From the NCBI GenBank assembly GCA_003254885.1, contig QANT01008266.1:1-25226 (forward strand): a stretch of DNA of 25,226 bases, given 5' to 3'. The stretch is from Purshia tridentata. Its lineage: Eukaryota; Streptophyta; Magnoliopsida; Rosales; Rosaceae. The notes beneath the pieces were generated by a model. It did not search any database and was not told where the DNA came from. It saw nothing but the letters and a program-made list of their open reading frames with translations. Position numbers and translations under genes: made by a program. Position 1 is the first letter of the stretch. Each line of letters opens with the position of its first letter. This document shows positions 22,216 through 25,226 of the stretch, piece after piece.

Positions 22216-23329
22216 ATATGATGCAAATATCAGAACAGTGAACAATTTTGCCTTCCACACTACCCATCCGACCCATTGTGAAAAAAAAAAAAAAAGTTAA
22301 TTTATCTAAAATTGTAATCCAAAATTATGCATAAAAATGATGAATAATGTTAAAATTATGTTTTATTATTATTAATTTACAATATGACAGTTGATGCGTT
22401 AACTACTCATTGCTCTCAAATCACATTATTTGATGTAATAATGCCCAGTAAAAAGAAACCTGCATTTTCTAGCCAAGTTAAAATAAATTTGACCATATGA
22501 GTGTTCTTGTGTGTTAATTGACCATTATTTTCAAGGTACTAGTTTCTGTACTTGTCTCCTTATTGTCAAATCACGCTTATAGATATAATTATACTTAAGA
22601 AATAAAATAATAGACTTATAAATACTCATCAACTTTTCTTAAAAAAAAAAAAAATGCAAATCAACTATCATATTCTTCAATTAAATTAAAAGAAGATATG
22701 ACAGTATATGATATTAATTAGGTGATCGATCTACATTCTACATGCACTAGGTTTAATTTGTTTTCTTAATATTATTATTATTATTATTCATATTCAAAGT
22801 TCAAACTATTTTCTATTTGTATATAATTGGCCGGGAAAGTAGAGAGAAGAAAATCAGTCACTGTGTGCAAGCATTAAATCATGAAAGACCATCACTCTCC
22901 CTCTGTGTTAGTCCTATCCTTTCTGTATATCAAGTTATAGGGAAAGCATGATGAGTAATCTGCAGTTTCAATTCTTATCATTATAAAGATTTTATATCCC
23001 AAACTGTGAAACATACAAAAGTACAAAACCCCCCTAGCCTAGCCATGTAGCCTTCTGAACATTCAATCCCTACCGTCCGATTGACTGGAGATCAGCACCA
23101 ACCTCTTCTTCTTCGCCTCCATTTTCAGAGCATATAGTACTGGTAAATAGAGATAGTCGCATCGCATGTAATGGTAGGCCTTAAATATTGTCTTAATCTT
23201 AAGCGGGTATACGGTTTGCACAGTTTAAGTTATTTTATTTTGGAGATTAAAAATAAAATTATTAAATTCCAAATTCTTAGAGATAAATATTACGAGAATA
23301 TTTTGTTTTCATGCTCCAATGGAAATGAT
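22216..23329. other. Spacer between duplicate blocks
   Basis: AT-rich sequence not shared with the duplicate blocks, with an (ATT)6 microsatellite at 22771-22788 and poly-A runs. The stretch 23010-23130 is more GC rich and pyrimidine rich, but I found no exon in it. Confidence 0.5.
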
Positions 23330-24805
23330 ATTTACAATCTCACTTCTCAGGCTAATAGACCAAGGATTTTCCAATCCAGCTTAAAATTTTTGCATAATAT
23401 TATGACACACTTTTAAGTACTGCTCATACCCAAAAATCAAAAGTTCTTATCTTCCAGCTATGTATAGAAACATATATGAAATGTCAACTGGGACAATGCA
23501 TATACATGATAGTATGATACAGCATATGAAATTCTGATCGAATAGAGCCAAGCTTCGAATTAATAAACTGAACATATTCCAAAAAAAGTCATGGAAAGAC
23601 AAGGAGACTAGCTAGGTTGGTTGGTTCTACTCTAGTTTTTGCATGTATCAAGTAAAACTTTACAAAACAATGCCTGCAGGCTGTGGAGTTTGTGATGTGC
23701 TTTTTTAGAGCAGAGCCTATTTGTGTGTTGTATGTAAAGTATTAGGCAAATCCTTGTTGCTCCCAGTAGGGAAACTGAGTCATCAGCTTGAAACCCTAAG
23801 GCAGTCAAAAGCCATGCATTTTTATGAAATGTCTATTCCCTTGTACACATGCATTAAATTCTAAATCAATCCCTCACTCTCTATCTTTAATTTGTGAATT
23901 TGGCGCATATAAAGAGGAATGGAGGACTGGACAAAGCAAATTAATTAATATTGGTGATGTCATAGCTCATAAGAATAATTAAGTTAGAAAGATGACAAGA
24001 ATAATATCGAACAAAACAAGAAGATGCAAATATAATTACTTGAATTAGATTAACGAAACAGCTCAAGGTCATGAGTTAATTGAACTATTGTCTTAATTAG
24101 TCTCCTTAATTATATAGGAAAAAATCGAATCTTTCACGTATTCCAATCTCTTTTATTTTATTTTAGAAGACACATATACATATATATTCTAATCTAAATT
24201 CATTTCATTAAGATTAATCCTAATATTGCTTTAATTCTTATTCCAATGGACCAAGAGCCTAACAAATCATATAGAAAATTTATTTCGAATAATATTATAA
24301 CCATATGGTGGCTTATAAAATAATAGATTATAAAATTTGAGTCAGTTGTCATACAATATAAATATAGTGGTGTGTTCACGTTTGATTCATTACCTATAAA
24401 AGGAAAATGGAACAGACAACATGAAATAATAAAAGAGAAGAAGTATAGAAGATAGTGAATTAAATCCAGGCCGGGTTGTGCTTAATGAATGAATATACCT
24501 ACCAAAGTCTCCCAAATATGTCAAGTTTGAATCAAGGCAATGATAACATTTTTCCCATCTTGAAGGTCATAATTATTTTATCCCCGGTGAACTAATCATT
24601 GGCAGAGTTTAAAACGTAGTTTTAAATTGACCAAACCCTACACAACAACAGTGATTAGAGTAGAAAATAGAAATCAAACAATACAGGTATAAAACTGCAA
24701 TTAATGTCCTTGACATTTTCAGCAAAAGAAGTATAATGTTTCCAAGATGTAAGCAGCTCCTTTGTTTTTGACGGGACAAGATATAAGTGAGTTGTTGGAT
24801 TAGGT
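23330..24805. repeat. Direct duplication, block B
   Basis: Diverged copy of block A in the same orientation. Anchors are AAAACTTTACAAAACAA (23654-23670), GCAGAGCCTATTTGTGTGT (23710-23728), CTATAAAAGGAAAATGGAAC (24394-24413) and the identical 37-bp stretch at 24488-24524. It lacks the part of block A around 21400-21780. An AGCCATGCATTT motif is kept in both copies (near 21275 and 23810), with the seed-type RY core CATGCA. Confidence 0.85.
24394..24524 (+). promoter_or_regulatory. Conserved TATA-like motif and 37-bp core, copy B
   Basis: Second copy of the conserved module: the TATA-like 20-mer at 24394-24413 and the identical 37-bp core at 24488-24524. Spacing between them is 74 bp here and 76 bp in copy A, so both content and spacing are nearly kept while neighbouring sequence has diverged. 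Confidence 0.35.
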
Positions 24806-24829
24806 AAGCTTCTTTCTTGTTTTTATTTT

Positions 24830-25201
24830 AGTTTTTTTACGCAAATATTACATGCACTATAAGAAGTGTATTCTTATATCACCTAAATTTTTTTTTATTA
24901 TTTATTACTTGAAATTATTAATATGTGTCAATGTGACATCTATAGTCAATTTTTCAGTTAAATCATTAACTTTTTTTCTCAAATTTCTAAATTTGTCCTT
25001 AAAAAGTTTTTGTTTTTCTTAATTACACTTGAGGGCAAATTTGGAAATTTAAAAAAAAATTGATGATTTAACAGAAAAATTGATTGTAGGTGCCACATTG
25101 ACACATATTGATAATTTCATGTGGTAAATAGTAAAAAAAAAAATTTGAGTAGTACAGGAGCACACCCCCTATAATTCAAGTAGTATTTACGTAAAAAACC
25201 C
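24830..25201. mobile_element. Long-TIR MITE, copy 2 (Mutator-like)
   Basis: The left end AGTTTTTTTACGCAAATATT and the reverse complement of the right end GGGTTTTTTACGTAAATACT form long terminal repeats. Perfect 9-bp flanking copies of ttttatttt lie at 24821-24829 and 25202-25210. The body aligns along its length with the element at 20309-20677 (shared TTATTACTTGAA, TAAATCATTAACTTTTT and GATAATTTCATGT segments). It is non-coding. Confidence 0.82.
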
Positions 25202-25226
25202 TTTTATTTTCTTGGAAACAAAATTA

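Noticed and set aside
1..25226. Known plant miRNA families, CRISPR arrays and bacterial-type operons
   Set aside because: I looked by eye for common conserved plant miRNA sequences (for example miR156, 160, 164, 166, 167, 172, 396, 399 and 482) and found none. There is no spaced-repeat array and the organism is a plant.

Overview
The window looks like nuclear DNA of a dicot plant, most likely Rosaceae. It is AT-rich and intron-bearing, contains several miniature transposons (MITEs), and its only two confident genes are typical plant genes. The family guess rests on the profilin, which from memory is closest to pome and stone fruit profilins; no search was run. One N (18642) suggests a draft assembly.

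Layout: positions 1-11300 hold no protein gene that I can support. This part is AT-rich intergenic sequence with a 100-bp tandem duplication carrying CT microsatellites (238-435), a G-quadruplex-capable cluster (3356-3513), a Tourist-like MITE with TAA target duplication (4392-4683), a deleted hAT-like element (6882-7264), a promoter-like patch with a 43-codon ORF and a hairpin on the minus strand (10016-10324), and a 159-bp tandem duplication (10621-10937).

Positions 11336-13598 encode a complete three-exon profilin (131 aa) on the minus strand. Positions 14338-16851 encode a complete eight-exon RNA polymerase III subunit of the RPC7/RPC31 family (212 aa), also on the minus strand, with a leader that probably extends through at least one 5'-UTR intron to about 17.9-18.0 kb. 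The two genes lie head to tail in the same orientation. They are functionally unrelated: actin dynamics and Pol III transcription.

Positions 18.3-25.2 kb are repeat-dominated: a second Tourist-like MITE with TTA target duplication (18314-18855), a possible decayed exon (18899-19107), another MITE-like palindrome (about 19163-19588), and a diverged direct duplication of a roughly 1.45-kb noncoding block (20770-22215 and 23330-24805). Two copies of one MITE with long TIRs and 9-bp target duplications (20309-20677 and 24830-25201) flank that pair. Both duplicate blocks retain a TATA-like 20-mer and an identical 37-bp core about 95 bp downstream. This is the best candidate here for an undescribed noncoding locus, but the evidence is only sequence similarity.
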